A DNA stretch of 64,000 nucleotides from Lytechinus pictus (GCF_037042905.1 NC_087252.1:4091501-4155500), one strand, 5' to 3'. Shown: positions 23,837 through 35,644, numbered from the stretch's first letter. Notes: generated by a model from the sequence alone, not told the origin. Made by a program: numbers and translations.

Positions 23837-24829
23837 TACAGTGCGTATCAAAAAAAAGTTTACACTTAGAAAAAAAATCCTGTAAAATTATACATTTGTA
23901 ATTTCCTGAAGATTTTTCCAGATTTTAACATTGGTACAGATCCATTTAAGCAAATGACGATATAACTGTCTAAAAATGTTACCGCTTGAGTGAGCACCAC
24001 TTACTTTTGAAAAGTTAGTGAAAAATGATTTGTGCAGAACTTTGAAATAGTTTTGCGGATGAAAGTAGACCTTAATCATGAAGAACACATGTAATTTAGC
24101 TAGTAAAATTGATTTGAAGATATCTTTTACCTTTTTAAACTTGTTTCCTTGCCCAAAACACTTTGAGGAGTGTATTACACCCCATCCCACTCCCACACAC
24201 ACCGAGGCCATCGTGACAATATTTACTTTACACTGAGCTGATCTACATGGAATGGCTTAGGCTTGATTTTCATTTTATTAATCATTGTCAAGCTTGAAAA
24301 AAAGAGTGGAGAAACAAGTATTAAATGAAAACTGAAATGTAAACCCACTTTAAATGATAAAAACTTAGTGAAAAAATGCTGGAGATGTTTGATATAAACT
24401 TTTGTTCGGATTTAGTTATGTCCTCAGATCCAGATGGCACAAAAAGGGTAAAGGGTGAGCTTACTAAGTGTTGAAATTTCAATTTGGGTGGCAAAATTAT
24501 TACAAAATGCTTGAATGTATTCGTTTTATTTCAATTGACTAAAAGTGCAAGGGAAATGTATGAGAAATTCTTCGCAGGGTAAGTTTGATTTCGCCCTTTC
24601 CCCTTGACACAGCGTGAAAAACGAGCATTTCTGCGCAAACAGATTTATGCGAGCTTTACAAAAATGGACAGCACTCACTCAGGTGTAACATTCTGTCAAA
24701 ACTTTTACTTTCATTGGATAGATGAGACCCAAACCCAAGATTATATGTGAAAATATTACCCACGTAATGTATATTTTTTAATTCCCAGGGCTTTTTCAAA
24801 GTGTAAACTTTATTTTGATACGCACTGTA
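23837..24829. mobile_element. Tc1/mariner-like non-autonomous element, 0.99 kb
   Basis: Ends CAGTGCGTATCAAAAAAAAG (from 23839) and TTTATTTTGATACGCACTG (to 24827) are inverted, and TA lies on both sides. No transposase frame. It contains GTGCTCACTCAAGCGG (minus strand, 23983-23998) and CACTCACTCAGGTGTAA (24672-24688), related to the recurring 20-mer of the 1700-3764 element. Confidence 0.75.
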
Positions 24830-27516
24830 TAATTATGTTAATGATGGGATAGTTCGGAGAGGGGTGGAATAGTCGTCGGCGACACGACATTTGCTCTGTC
24901 TAGATAAACGATGGATGTTGTCGTTCCCAAGCCAGTGCTCTGATGAAACGTTCCCAAAACCTTGCTTGTAGTCCGACCAATAGAGATAGAAATCAACAGA
25001 GCCAGCCCGTCTTCGCTGGAAGACCTAACGAAAGAGATGGAGACAGACATGCACAGAGAGGGAGAGAGAGAGAGAAGGGGAGAGAGGAAGATAGGATATG
25101 ACTAAGTCTACGGGTGAAAAGTTTGGGTAAAAATAAAGTACACCCCATTTTCACATTCTCTTTTAGAATTTTGTCGAATGAAAGTTAAAGTAGGGTTTTT
25201 TTTACGGTAGGCCCCTCCGCCTCAAACCAACCCCATCCGCACCCCAACAGAGTGAGGACGGGGCGGAGGGGGGGGGGAGATAAGAGCAACGTAACCTTTC
25301 TGAATGACGTAACAATACTTTGCGCTGCGTGACAATGCAAAACAATACACGCGCATCACAATGCGCGCTTCTTTGTAAACGCAGAATTTCGTAGATACTC
25401 CTCTGGCTGCCTAGCGCCTGGTAGCAAAATTAAACAAAGAAACAATAACTGAACCAACATGACAACATTTATTTTTTTATCAAAATAATTCAAATCATTT
25501 TAAGTCAGCAATTTTTAAAGAGAAAGCTAGGGATATGAAACACTTACTATGCTGAATTACACACATGTCAAAGAAAGATGGGCTGCTGTGTTTCATCAGG
25601 AACGAAAGATGTAAAAGGTATGGAAATTTTTTTCGATTGACATCTCTTGAGACTTGACTCGTGTTATTTGAATGATGGACATTGCCAGTAAAATCCTTCA
25701 TTATGGCGACCGTATAAGTTAGAGAGAAGAGCCCTAACGTTAGGCCATTATATAAGTTAGATCTATTTGTCGATTATAATACTTAATTGCGAGTTAGTGT
25801 ATACTTGACTCTAACGTTAGATCTAACGTTAAAACTAACAATTCGATCTAAACGTAACAAACAAGTAATTTCGATTATTTCGATTATTCATATTCTTCTG
25901 TGGAATTTGAAAACTGCCGTTTTGCATAATAATTATGAGTATGGTGAGACTACCACATGTATATCGACCACCTCTTTTGAAACCGACCACCTTGCGCGCG
26001 TTAGAATTATTGCGTATTACAAACGATACGCGCGGGAGAGTAGGCGCAGTGTCCATAGAAACGGTAAGAATCGATTTTACGAGAAAAAAAGAAGCAAAAA
26101 AAAGTAAAAATTTAGTAGAATTAATCAAAATTGTATTGACCAAACCCCGCTGAAAAACCAAGAAATCCGATAGGAAACGGCTTTAGAACAAATACCCGTC
26201 GTCAATCGTCGAATCATGAGCCGGAGCTCGCACTGGAAGTAGTGAGACGATCATTTAGCATGTTGACGTCATAGAACTGATTTGGAAGAATAAAAATATT
26301 TCGCCACCGCGACAAGACTCGGCCGTAAACTTAGTGTATCGCGGGTGGTCGGTTTCAAAAGACGGGTGCAAATGAGCAAATGTAAAATCGTCGTATTCGT
26401 TGTTCGTCGATATATACGCGGCTTGAATCAAAGTCGCCGAGCGAAACATGGGAATCTGATCTGCTAAATTTTCTGCACAAATGAGACGAAAACTGGGTAA
26501 AATTGATGAATATTTTCGCAGATATGATGCTTAGAAGATTAGGTGGTCGATAAGGGGTAGTTCCAACCATACCGGTAGTAATTCGGCGGGCATGACTCGA
26601 GTAGAACTGAACTTGAAGAATCATTTCTTAGAACAGATTCCCTATAGATCTGTTAGTGTCGGGGCCTTTCTCTTTGAATTTACATCTATTTTGCTCAAAA
26701 GCTCTTCTTTAGAAAGGGACGTCATGTTCTACTTGGGGGAACTATTAATACTTCTTATCCTATATGTTCATATCTAAGTTAGATATAGACTATATATTGT
26801 GATTTTGGCCCCAAGTTTGCGCATCTAAAGATTTAACATGAATTTCTTTTTATTTCACAAAAGCTATCACTTGATAAAGTTCCTTACATCATTATGAGTG
26901 AGTGTGCCAAATATCTCATAAAAAATTGAAAGAAATATATGATTTTCTTGGAAAAAATCTCGGGCAGTCATTTTCAGATTGAAGTCATGGTGCCCCATGT
27001 CTGAGCACCCATTCACTTTGCACGCGATTCGGGATTTTGATGAGAAAGGCTGCATTTTCAAGTTAGCGTGATGATGTTTTAAGAAATATTCAATCATAGA
27101 GAACATTAACCCCCCCCCCAAAAAAAAAAAAATATATATATTGTCGTTCCATTGTAGGCTTACAGCCAGCGTACTGTTTTTTTTTTTTTTTGGGGGGGGG
27201 GGGCTTGATAATTGCATCGCCAAAAATCTCTATAGAAGACGGGGGAAAATATTAACAGGAAAACAAATTAAATTTGAAAATGTGAAATCCCCCCCTCATA
27301 TTCATTATATCATTATGCCACTGCCATATACAAAACCATATAGACTATTCTGCAGTATAAAACAATTGTGGAAATCGCATATACGGGCCACACGAAATAG
27401 ATATTTTAGACTTATGGTTATCCTTTGCTTTCTTTTAGACATTTTGAATGTCAAGACCTAAAGTTTCGCTGATTCATTTTATACTTTCTCTCTCTTTTAT
27501 CCCTTCCAAAATCTAG
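24830..27516. other. No gene recognised; scattered simple repeats
   Basis: GA-rich run near 25055-25090 and a G run near 25265. A 17-base inverted pair TTTTGAAACCGACCACC occurs at about 25975 and about 26338. A C9/A12 block at 27111-27131 faces a T14/G12 block at 27178-27203, making a homopolymer hairpin. ATG-initiated frames here show no recognisable domain. Pyrimidine-rich 27485-27510 ending ATCTAG suggests a 3' splice site just upstream of the next gene's start codon. Confidence 0.45.
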
Positions 27517-27523
27517 TTGAACC

Positions 27524-30500
27524 ATGGCCATCTTACCACGAAACATTCAAAGGGAAAAATCCGGACATCAATTCAACGCAGGTAAGTTAGACTAGGCATA
27601 ATGATACCAAGCTGCAGGACCTGCATGGGAACAGTTTTTGAAGAGGTGCTGGTTTGGAAAAAAAAAATGACAAGCAGGAAAAAGGGAATTCAATCCAAAA
27701 ATGAAGGTGATTGTGGTCTAAAATTAATTGACAAGTAAAAATTGACATTTTTTTCGAAAACGGGGGTGATTTGGTCAAATTAAAACATTTTAAGTTGAGA
27801 GCGACTTTAAGAACGACTGGTGATCCTTGTGGTAATGATATTTTCTTTGTCGATGGTTTAGCGCGTAGGAAAGGTTCACCTGGGGAGTGCTTCATCAACA
27901 TTTTAATCCGACAAGTTGTCAGATCTGACATCTTTCTTTGATGTTAATTGGCTGAGAGATACTGTTGCTATGGTAACTGTCGGATAAAATGGACTTGTCG
28001 GATAAAACGTCCGACAAGTCCTTTCATGAAACGCTCCCCAGGCGTTCTCTAAGCCGCTCTTTACTTACGAATAGCTTTATGAAACACCCACCTGATTTCC
28101 AGGATGTGCTGCTTATGTGTTGTATAAAATGATGCTTTAATTTCTATACTTTATTGTCTCGAAACGTCCTGTCTTTGGTTTGCGTTTTATCTAGAGATTT
28201 TCTTCATAAAAAGGTCATTCATCTGTCCATGGCTCATTGAGCACTATAGAGAGAGCATTTGCCGCATTATAAATCACATATTATTAATATTATAGGATTG
28301 GTTATTACAGAGGCATGAATTTTATAGACAAGACATTTTGTCTGACTGAAGAAGAAAGAAGAAAACATTTTTTTTAATAATCACTTGGGATGGTTGATTT
28401 TAAGGAGTTGGTGACGGGCGATTTAATTTAAACTTGCATGATATTTATTATATTGTGCACATTATTTTTCTTGTGTGTGGGTGTGTGTGTACAAATATAA
28501 TGTCATCTTTTCTGTAAGTGCACATAATTAAAAAAAAAAAAAAAAAGATAATTCATTATTTTCCTATCTTTGTGTGTGTGTGTACCAAGATAATTTCATC
28601 CTCTCTGTAAGTGCACAGAATAAAAAAAAAATGATTATTCATTATTTTTCTTATCTTTTTTGGTGGCAGGTAACGCCGAAAGGAGCATCCGGTAAGTTTG
28701 ATTCAGAACATAGGTGGGGGGTGCTAGAGCTATGATGATTATGATGATGATGGGGGTGATGGTGGTGTGTTGGTGGTGATAACAATGAGGATGATGGTGA
28801 TGATGATGATGATGATGATGATGATGGTGGTGATGATGATGGTGGTGATGATGATGATGATGGTGGTGATGATGATGATGATGATGATGAGATGATAATG
28901 ATGATGAGATGATGATGACGATATTGATAATGATGAAATGATGATGGTGATAATGATGATGAGATGATGATGAGATGATGATGCTGATGATGATAACAAT
29001 GATAACGATAATGATGATGAAGATGGATGATGGTTATGAGAAGGTGGAGAAGGAACAAAAAAGGAAGACGAAGAAAATAAAAAGACTAGAAATAAACAGA
29101 AGAGGAAGAACGAAGATAAGAAGAGGAAGAAGAAGGAGGAACAGAAAACAAAGAAGAAGAAGATAAGAAGAATAATTCAAAGAAGAATAAAGGTAAAGGA
29201 GAAGCAGGGGATAATTAGGGAATCGAAGGGGGTAGATGCACAAACCAGTCTAGGTTATAAACAGCATTACACCGAGGGTAAAAAAAAGAAAAAGTACGGA
29301 AAAGATTTTCAGGAATAAAAGGTTGGAAAATTAGGAAATACTTCGTTTAGCTCTTAATCTTGTTAATTGCTTCATTCTATCAACAGGCGAAAGAAAGCAA
29401 CTACCTAGGAAACCAGAGCATAGACCGGGGTCAGAAGCCAACAAAAATCAAGGCAAAACTACTAACCATGTGCCAATATCAAAGTCAACTCAAACAAGCT
29501 TTCATGATGCAACCAAACACCAAGCCGCTGGGAAGCAGGTAATTGGGAAGATATATTATATATATCACAAAATGTGCGATATATAGAATATGTATCACAA
29601 ATAATTAACCCTAAAAGGACTGGGGGCCGTGATGCCCCCCTCAACGCTTTGCGCAATATTTCCGAAACGCAAAAAAGATAGCGCCGCAAATTTGTTTTAC
29701 TTTTTTCTTTAAAGAATCGCGCAACGTTTGAGACCAAATTCGCGACATACGGCTATATATAGCATCGCGACGTCACATGACTTTTTAGAAGACAATGTCA
29801 TGCAGAAAATGGCTCATTTTAATACTTTGTGTACAAAGTCTATGGAAGATGAAATTCATAAAAGGGTGATTATTTTTTATTCTAATCGGTCTGCTTAATT
29901 AATTAAGGGTTTGATTTAGTTGTTAAATGGTCTCTAATAATTTTCATTGAGAGAAACAATGAAAAACAAAAGATGAAAAAACAAAGAAATACATAAGAAA
30001 TTCTAAAAACAAAGAAATACATAAGGAAAAACCAGCTTTCGCAATTTTTTCTTAGTGGAAACCCTTAAATTAGATTACAAAGATGACTTTTGGAATAAAA
30101 AGAGAATGAATTTGGGTGCTAAATATGCAAATAACGTTTTTCACGAATAAATTTGCATATTTTATTCATAATAAATTAAAAAAAATGATTATTTTACGAA
30201 AATTTTGTAAACAGGCTTGTAGTTTATGTGGTAAAGAATGTGCGTGCCAAATTTCAGCGCGATCGCGCGAACTGCGGCCGAGATCAGAAGGGGGCAACAT
30301 GCCCCCCCCCCCAACCCCCCGTCCTCACATCCTACATCTCACGTCCTACGTCTCACATAGCCCAGTCCTTTTAGGGTTGATATATATCAAAAAGCACTTA
30401 CTGATTTTAAACCGTTTGGTTATAAGCATGAGCATTATCGCGTAGTATAATTCTCATTTTCTATGAGCAAAGTGCGAATGCCTGAGGCGCCAAGAGGCAC

Positions 30501-33500
30501 GAATTTTTGTCCATGAGATAGGAGGAAAGTGGTGGATATGGAATTGAGGGGGAAAGGGAAGGGTAGGATAGAGGGGTGGAGATATGGAATGGGCAACGGG
30601 CGGAAAGGATAATCTCATATAGTATTATTACGCTCTATATATGTGGAGTTGAAATATTCATGTAATTTTTTAATGTTAGATTAAGCTGTTTTTATAACAT
30701 GCATATCCTTTATACGCGTGCAAATTGTACGTAATTCATCGAATTGGCTCTGAAGTGCAATATTATTCATAAAACATTTTTAATGTCAAATCTTTTCAAA
30801 TTTGATAAGCTTTAATTTCCCCGAGGACCAACAGTTATAACAGCGTTACAACTTAAACATGTATGCACAAGATGCTTATATTTTAGCATTACACCTCATC
30901 GAGGAAGATCACCAGTGCTCGATAGAAAATTCTCTGAACGATTAAGACTTGCCTTTCATGGTCTAGTGGTCATGACTCTCGCCTTTCAAACAGAGGGGTC
31001 GGGTTCGAATCCTAGCCTTGGCATGTTTTCTTTCAGCAATAAATTTATCCAAACTGTGGTGCACTCGACCCAGGTGAGGTGAATGGGTGCCGGGCAGGAT
31101 TAATTCCTTGAATGCACTGAGCGCCGGTGATGGTAGCTGGAGCTAAAGCTGGGGTAATAATAGCAGTGTTTTGTATCCTCAGGCAAAAAAAAAACACGCT
31201 ATATAAATCCAGCTATTGTTATGATTATCATTATAATTATTATTGTCTCTGTAGGATGGAACAAAAAAGTTGGGAACAAGTCGTCTTATCCAAGTCACCG
31301 AAGCAGACTTCACAGCTGATTTCATATCTACTGAATATGAGACTCGTCCTGACAAAGCGATTGAAAATTCCGAAAGGCCACTCTCTCCACTTAACCCAGG
31401 TCAGGCAAGGGCACCAGCTGACGACCATGTAGAATTAGAATCAATCGCTGAGGAAGTTGTCAAAAACACTCCTGAGAAGGATGGTGACCTGGAGGTTGAA
31501 GACCTTGAGAAAGATGAATGTAAGATGGAAGAACTGCCTTCAAAAGAAATCGAAGATGGCGCTGTTGAACCCGCACAGGAGAGAGTCGATCATGTTGACC
31601 CTCAGATTGGCCAAGCGGAGAAAGTTAATAGCAAGGATGCCAATTGTTGCAAATCACAAGAACTTGAGGAGGGAAAAGAGAAGAGGAATCAGAGTGAAAG
31701 TGAAATGAAATCTGACGTAATAGAAGACGAAGAGCTTGAACTCATGATAGCAGATATAATGTCAGACACCGCAGATGTTGCAAAGCATGAACCCCATGTT
31801 CCATTGAATTGTGCATCAGAACAAATAAAAGCCATTGAACCTGTGGAGGGTCTGAATGAACGGTACAGTGAGCACTTGGCATCACTGCCTAAGCCAATAG
31901 ACACAGATACAACGGAAGTCATGGAGAAGGATAAAGATGCAGAGAAACCTGCGGAAGTTCATGAAAGATGCAGTGTCTGTCTGGCAACTGCACCTCCTCC
32001 AATGTCAACAGAGGGGGGAAAGGTCATGGGTGAAATTACCGATGCGTCACTAGACGTAACAACAGAAACTGCAGGTAAGACCACCAAGGGGACAGAAGCA
32101 AAAGGCGACTTACATGAAGCATGTAGTGTATGTCTTGCAACCGCACCACCACCTTTTTCTACTGAAGCGATTCATCCAGAGACAGATGCAAGACAGAAAG
32201 AACATATTGAGGCTTTATCAAGTGATATAGGAGAAGAAAATGAACATCAGAAAACAGAAATGCATGAAACATGCAGTGTGTGTTTGGCAACTGCAGCAGT
32301 TACTGCACCACCTTCAACAGAAACAACTAATGTAAACGAAACAAAGATAGAACAAACAGAGCTTGTTGAAGTTCCTTTGAGTGATAAAACAGGAGGAAAT
32401 ACTACACAGAAGGAAAGCAATGACCAAGAAGAAGTACATGAAGTATGTAGTGTCTGTCTTGCAACGGTTCCTCCTACAAATATCCTTGAAGAAGAACATG
32501 CTGAATCAACAGGCAAGACGGAAGCTGCTGAGGTTTCATCATCATGGACAGCAGCAGACACTGAACAAAAGGAATGTAATGAAAAAGAAGCCGAAGAATT
32601 GCATGAAACATGCAGTGTTTGTTTGGCAACTGCTCCCGAGACAACAGTTGCTGAAGAAGAAAGCACTGAAAGAACAGAGAAAACAGAAGACAGTGAATCT
32701 TCCTCAGCAAATACCCACAGGAAAGACACTGCAGCGAATCCTGAAACAGAGACGGAAGAAAACCCAGAAAAGCAAGGTGAAATGAAAGTGACTGGAAATC
32801 TAGTTGATTCTACAAGCACAACAGATACAGATACCAGTAAGGTCACTCAGGGGATAGGCAATGAGATACATGAAGCATGCAGTGTATGTATGGCAACAAC
32901 ACCTCCCACTGTTCCTGCTGTTGACATCGCGGACCCTTCCAAGGGTGATGCAGAGGAGATAGAAGTAGGAGGAGTACATAAAACATGCTTGGCAAGTGAA
33001 CCTTCTGAAAAACAAGAGGGAGAATTAAACGCCGCAAGAAGCATTTGTTCAGCCACTGACATGGCTTCATCTGTGAATGCAGGGGACGTTCCCGAAGAGA
33101 AGGTGATAAGTCCCTTGGGAACTGAGCAATCGCCTGAAGTTACAGCATCAGAAAATGATAGAGAGAACAATAGTAAGGGTAAAGGAGAAGTACATGAAAC
33201 ATGTAGTGTTTGTTTGGCCACAGGATCATCATCAGTCTCTGCAACAGAAGGGACTGGCAAGACTACCAATACCAACGCTATTTCAACAGAGGATATTCCA
33301 AAAAGTATTAAATCTCCCCCTGACACCACTCATGACACCACAGAGTGCATTACTGATAAATTAAATACAAATGAACCCCTTCCACAAGAGATTACAGAAG
33401 TAAACACTGCAAAGTCAGATGGAACGGCTACTCTAATTGAGGAATGCGACGAACCAGTGGCCAAGGTGTCTTCACAAAATGCAACAGAAGAAAACCCAGC

Positions 33501-34752
33501 AGAGTCAACTAAAGAAACTATCAGAGAGAGAACCAAATCATCAACACTGGTAGATGGAGAAGACAGTACAGAGGCAACCGGCCCTCCATCCACTAAAGAA
33601 GATACGGCACAGGCCATTGAGCCTGTAACTGCTGTGAAAGCAGATACTGCAATGGAAGTGGAACCTCCTATCACTGAAACAGGAGGAGACGAATCTCCAG
33701 CCACTGCACCTGAGGGAAATCCGGAGGACAACAAAGTGGCAAAAACTGCTCCAACTGAAGACACAGCAGTTCCTGTTGAATGTCCACCCATTACTACAAA
33801 GTGCACTGAAGAGACAAATGAAACAGAAATACATGCTGAAACAGTACTTAAAGACAATGTAAAGGAAGAAGTTCATCAGACATGCAGTGTCTGTTTGGCA
33901 ACCAATCCTCAGAAGGAAGTTACAGAAGAGGCACAGAATGCACAGCAGGCTGTTGAAATCAGAGATGCTGCGGAAGTACATGAAGCATGCAGTGTCTGTT
34001 TAGCCACTGAACCTATGACACCAGACACACAAGAAGAACAAACACAAGAAAAAATCAAAGAAGTTAAAGGAGAAGAAATTCATGAAACTTGCAGTGTATG
34101 TCTGGCAGCTGAAAGTCAAACAACTCAAGAAGTGGCTACCACGGACAAAGCTAGTGAAGAACGAGTGCATGAAATATGCAGTGTTTGTATGGCTACAGTG
34201 ACTGCTCCATCAGTACCGGTTGAATCAGGTCCTACAGAGCAAGTTTCCAAAGCCCATGAGGTAATTCCTCCGGTATTGGTAGAAGATGAAAATCAAACTT
34301 CAGAGACAGTTATTGAGGTTCATTACATAGAAGACATACATGATACATGTAGTGTCTGTATAGCCACTGGCTCTTCTGCTCCTGAGGAAAGTAAGAACAG
34401 CAGCAATATTAGCAAAGTTAACAAAGTTCAACAAGCTCAGGATGATATGCCAGAACCCCCAGAGCACAGCACAAAAGGAAATGCTGTAAATGCGCACGAG
34501 ATACAAGATGACAATGCCCCACTCTCATCTTCTCCCGAGGTAGCTTCATCAACAAACCAAGTCGAAAGTGATGACTTTGCAGAAGGTAGTGACCAACCTA
34601 ATATTCCTGTATCTACAAGTCCAACAAAGGATATAAGTAAAGAAACAGAAGATCACGATACAGAAGCTGAAACTATGGAGACTGACAAGAAAAGAGATGA
34701 TGTTGAGAACAGGGCCACAGAATCAAGCATCCCAGAAACTCCTACAGAGTAA
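27524..34752 (+). CDS. Acidic repeat protein with twelve H-x2-C-x2-C (CSVCLAT) motifs, 1235 aa
   Basis: Coding exons 27524-27581, 29387-29538 and 31255-34752; joins are G|GTAAGT...CAACAG|GC (phase 1) and AAGCAG|GTAATT...CTGTAG|GA (phase 0), total 3708 bases. The ATG has a good context (GAACCATGG). Residues 1-70 are basic and polar. The rest is rich in Glu, Thr, Ser, Pro and Lys, nearly free of aromatics, and probably disordered. Twelve copies of [VILM]H[EDQ]xCSVC[LMI]A[TA] begin at residues 305, 356, 406, 464, 519, 608, 716, 943, 978, 1012, 1041 and 1098. Decayed copies occur (NERYSEHLASLP before the first, VHKTCLASEP after the sixth). I recognise no family. The motif could bind metal across modules, act as a repeated docking site, or form disulfides; none is proven. 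A region of 227 residues between copies seven and eight has no motif. AATAAA at 35102-35107 is a likely poly(A) signal. Confidence 0.85.
27787..28092. mobile_element. MITE family B, copy 2, interrupted by MITE A
   Basis: Left part AAGTTGAGAGCGACTTTAAG to GGTTCAC; right part GCGTTCTCTAAGCCGCTCTT to AGCTTTATGAAACACCC. The break holds family A copy 3. It lies in intron 1 of the repeat-protein gene. Confidence 0.75.
27880..28041 (-). mobile_element. MITE family A, copy 3 (nested in B)
   Basis: CTGGGGAGTGCTTCATCAAC to CATGAAACGCTCCCCAG, 162 bases, inside family B copy 2. Confidence 0.8.
28735..29030. repeat. (GAT)n microsatellite
   Basis: GAT/GGT/GAA triplets over about 300 bases, followed by purine-rich AAGAAGAGG sequence to about 29175. 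It lies in intron 1 of the repeat-protein gene. The His/Ile/Ser frames across it are spurious. Confidence 0.95.
29606..30380. mobile_element. Element with TAACCCTAAAAGGACTGGG ends
   Basis: TAACCCTAAAAGGACTGGG at the left and CCCAGTCCTTTTAGGGTTG at the right are near-perfect complements, about 775 bases apart. Just inside lie GC-rich stretches (TTTGCGCAATATTTCC; GCGCGATCGCGCGAACTGCG). No transposase frame. It lies in intron 2 of the repeat-protein gene. Confidence 0.75.
30945..31243 (+). mobile_element. tRNA-derived SINE, plus strand
   Basis: The tRNA-like head has A-box TGGTCTAGTGGTCATGACTC and B-box GGTTCGAATCC. The body has GCACTCGACCCAGGTGAGGT and GAATGCACTGAGCGCCGG, and the tail has CGCTATATAAATCCAGC then ATTATTAT. 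It shares head and body with the minus-strand copy at 10563-10840. Its AT tail runs into the 3' splice site of the third coding exon of the repeat-protein gene. Confidence 0.8.
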
Positions 34753-34938
34753 GGAATCCAGAGTGTTCCTGTAGAACTTCCAAGAAATTCTGAAGATGCT
34801 AATGTTGCAGATGTTGAGGAAAATACTGTGAGAGCAGAAACTACTTCTGATGTTGGAGAAACCAGAGGGCCTGAAAGCTCAGAACCATTGACTGCAGAAC
34901 AATCCTTAGATCTACAAGCTATAAAAGTCAGTGCCTGA
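34753..34938 (+). other. In-frame extension after the stop of the repeat-protein gene
   Basis: After TAA (34750-34752) the same frame stays open for 61 codons to a TGA at 34936-34938. Its composition matches the upstream protein: Glu-, Thr- and Ser-rich, with phrases such as NVADVEENTVRAETTSD. It may be the former C-terminus cut off by a recent stop, a sequence error or allele, or a readthrough product. No CSVC motif lies in it. Confidence 0.6.
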
Positions 34939-35275
34939 TATACTGCTAAAGAAAATGACCGGTGTGGAGGAGGAATATCATTGAAAATTTACAACTAGTA
35001 TGTCCAATATAGTTTGCATATTCACTTGTTTTTCAATGAAAGATCAAAGTAATAATATTTTATAAAATTATGAACAATCAATACTTTTCAATCATGATAT
35101 AAATAAACCTAAATTCAAACAAAAATAATCACTTTAATTTGATATTTTTATGTTTCCTTTTAAATTAGTAATTTAAAGACAATAAAATATAATTAAAAAT
35201 CATGTAATCAGTAAATGGGCTTACTAGTAATGAATCTCTTATAACAATCTTGCAAAATAAGTAATAAGTAAGCAA

Positions 35276-35454
35276 CAGGGGCCGCGGAAGCAGGGGGGGG
35301 GGGGGGGCTGGGGGCTTCAGCCCACCACTTTTTTCCAAAACCATGTACAAAAATGTAAAAATGACCATATGATTGTGATTTTCTGCATGGTCAGCCCCCC
35401 CCCCCCCCACTATTGGCTCAGCCCTCCCACTTGAAAACTGTTCCGCGGCCCCTG
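35276..35454. mobile_element. CAGGGGCCGCGG MITE, copy 2
   Basis: Starts CAGGGGCCGCGGAAGCAGG and ends TTCCGCGGCCCCTG, flanked by a perfect 5-base direct repeat AGCAA (35271-35275 and 35455-35459). Best preserved of the three copies. Confidence 0.85.
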
Positions 35455-35644
35455 AGCAATTGTGGATTCAGACAAGGGCATAAGGGATGCGTGCCCCATC
35501 TGTATTCTGAATCACCCATTAAACTTTAAAATTGATCTAAAAAAAGAATTGAATACTGCAGACTGCACCCCCTCTATTTTCAAACTTGCTCTGTGTCCCT
35601 TTTATTTTTTAAATCCTGGATCCCCCACACCGATAGACCAAGGG

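Noticed and set aside
26867-27223. 118-residue minus-strand frame with a G/F-rich centre
   Set aside because: It crosses a homopolymer hairpin (C and A runs facing T and G runs) and has no recognisable domain.
30945-31020. A functional tRNA gene
   Set aside because: A- and B-boxes are present, but the acceptor stem is poor and a SINE body and tail follow directly.
32247-33857. Long minus-strand frames of 160-199 residues opposite the repeat-protein exon
   Set aside because: They mirror a low-stop, Glu/Thr-rich coding strand and lack their own domains or splice context.
31957-34368. CSVC motifs as RING or zinc-finger domains
   Set aside because: CSVCL resembles the first Cys pair of a RING finger, but no further Cys/His spacing follows in the linkers, so no RING can form within one repeat.
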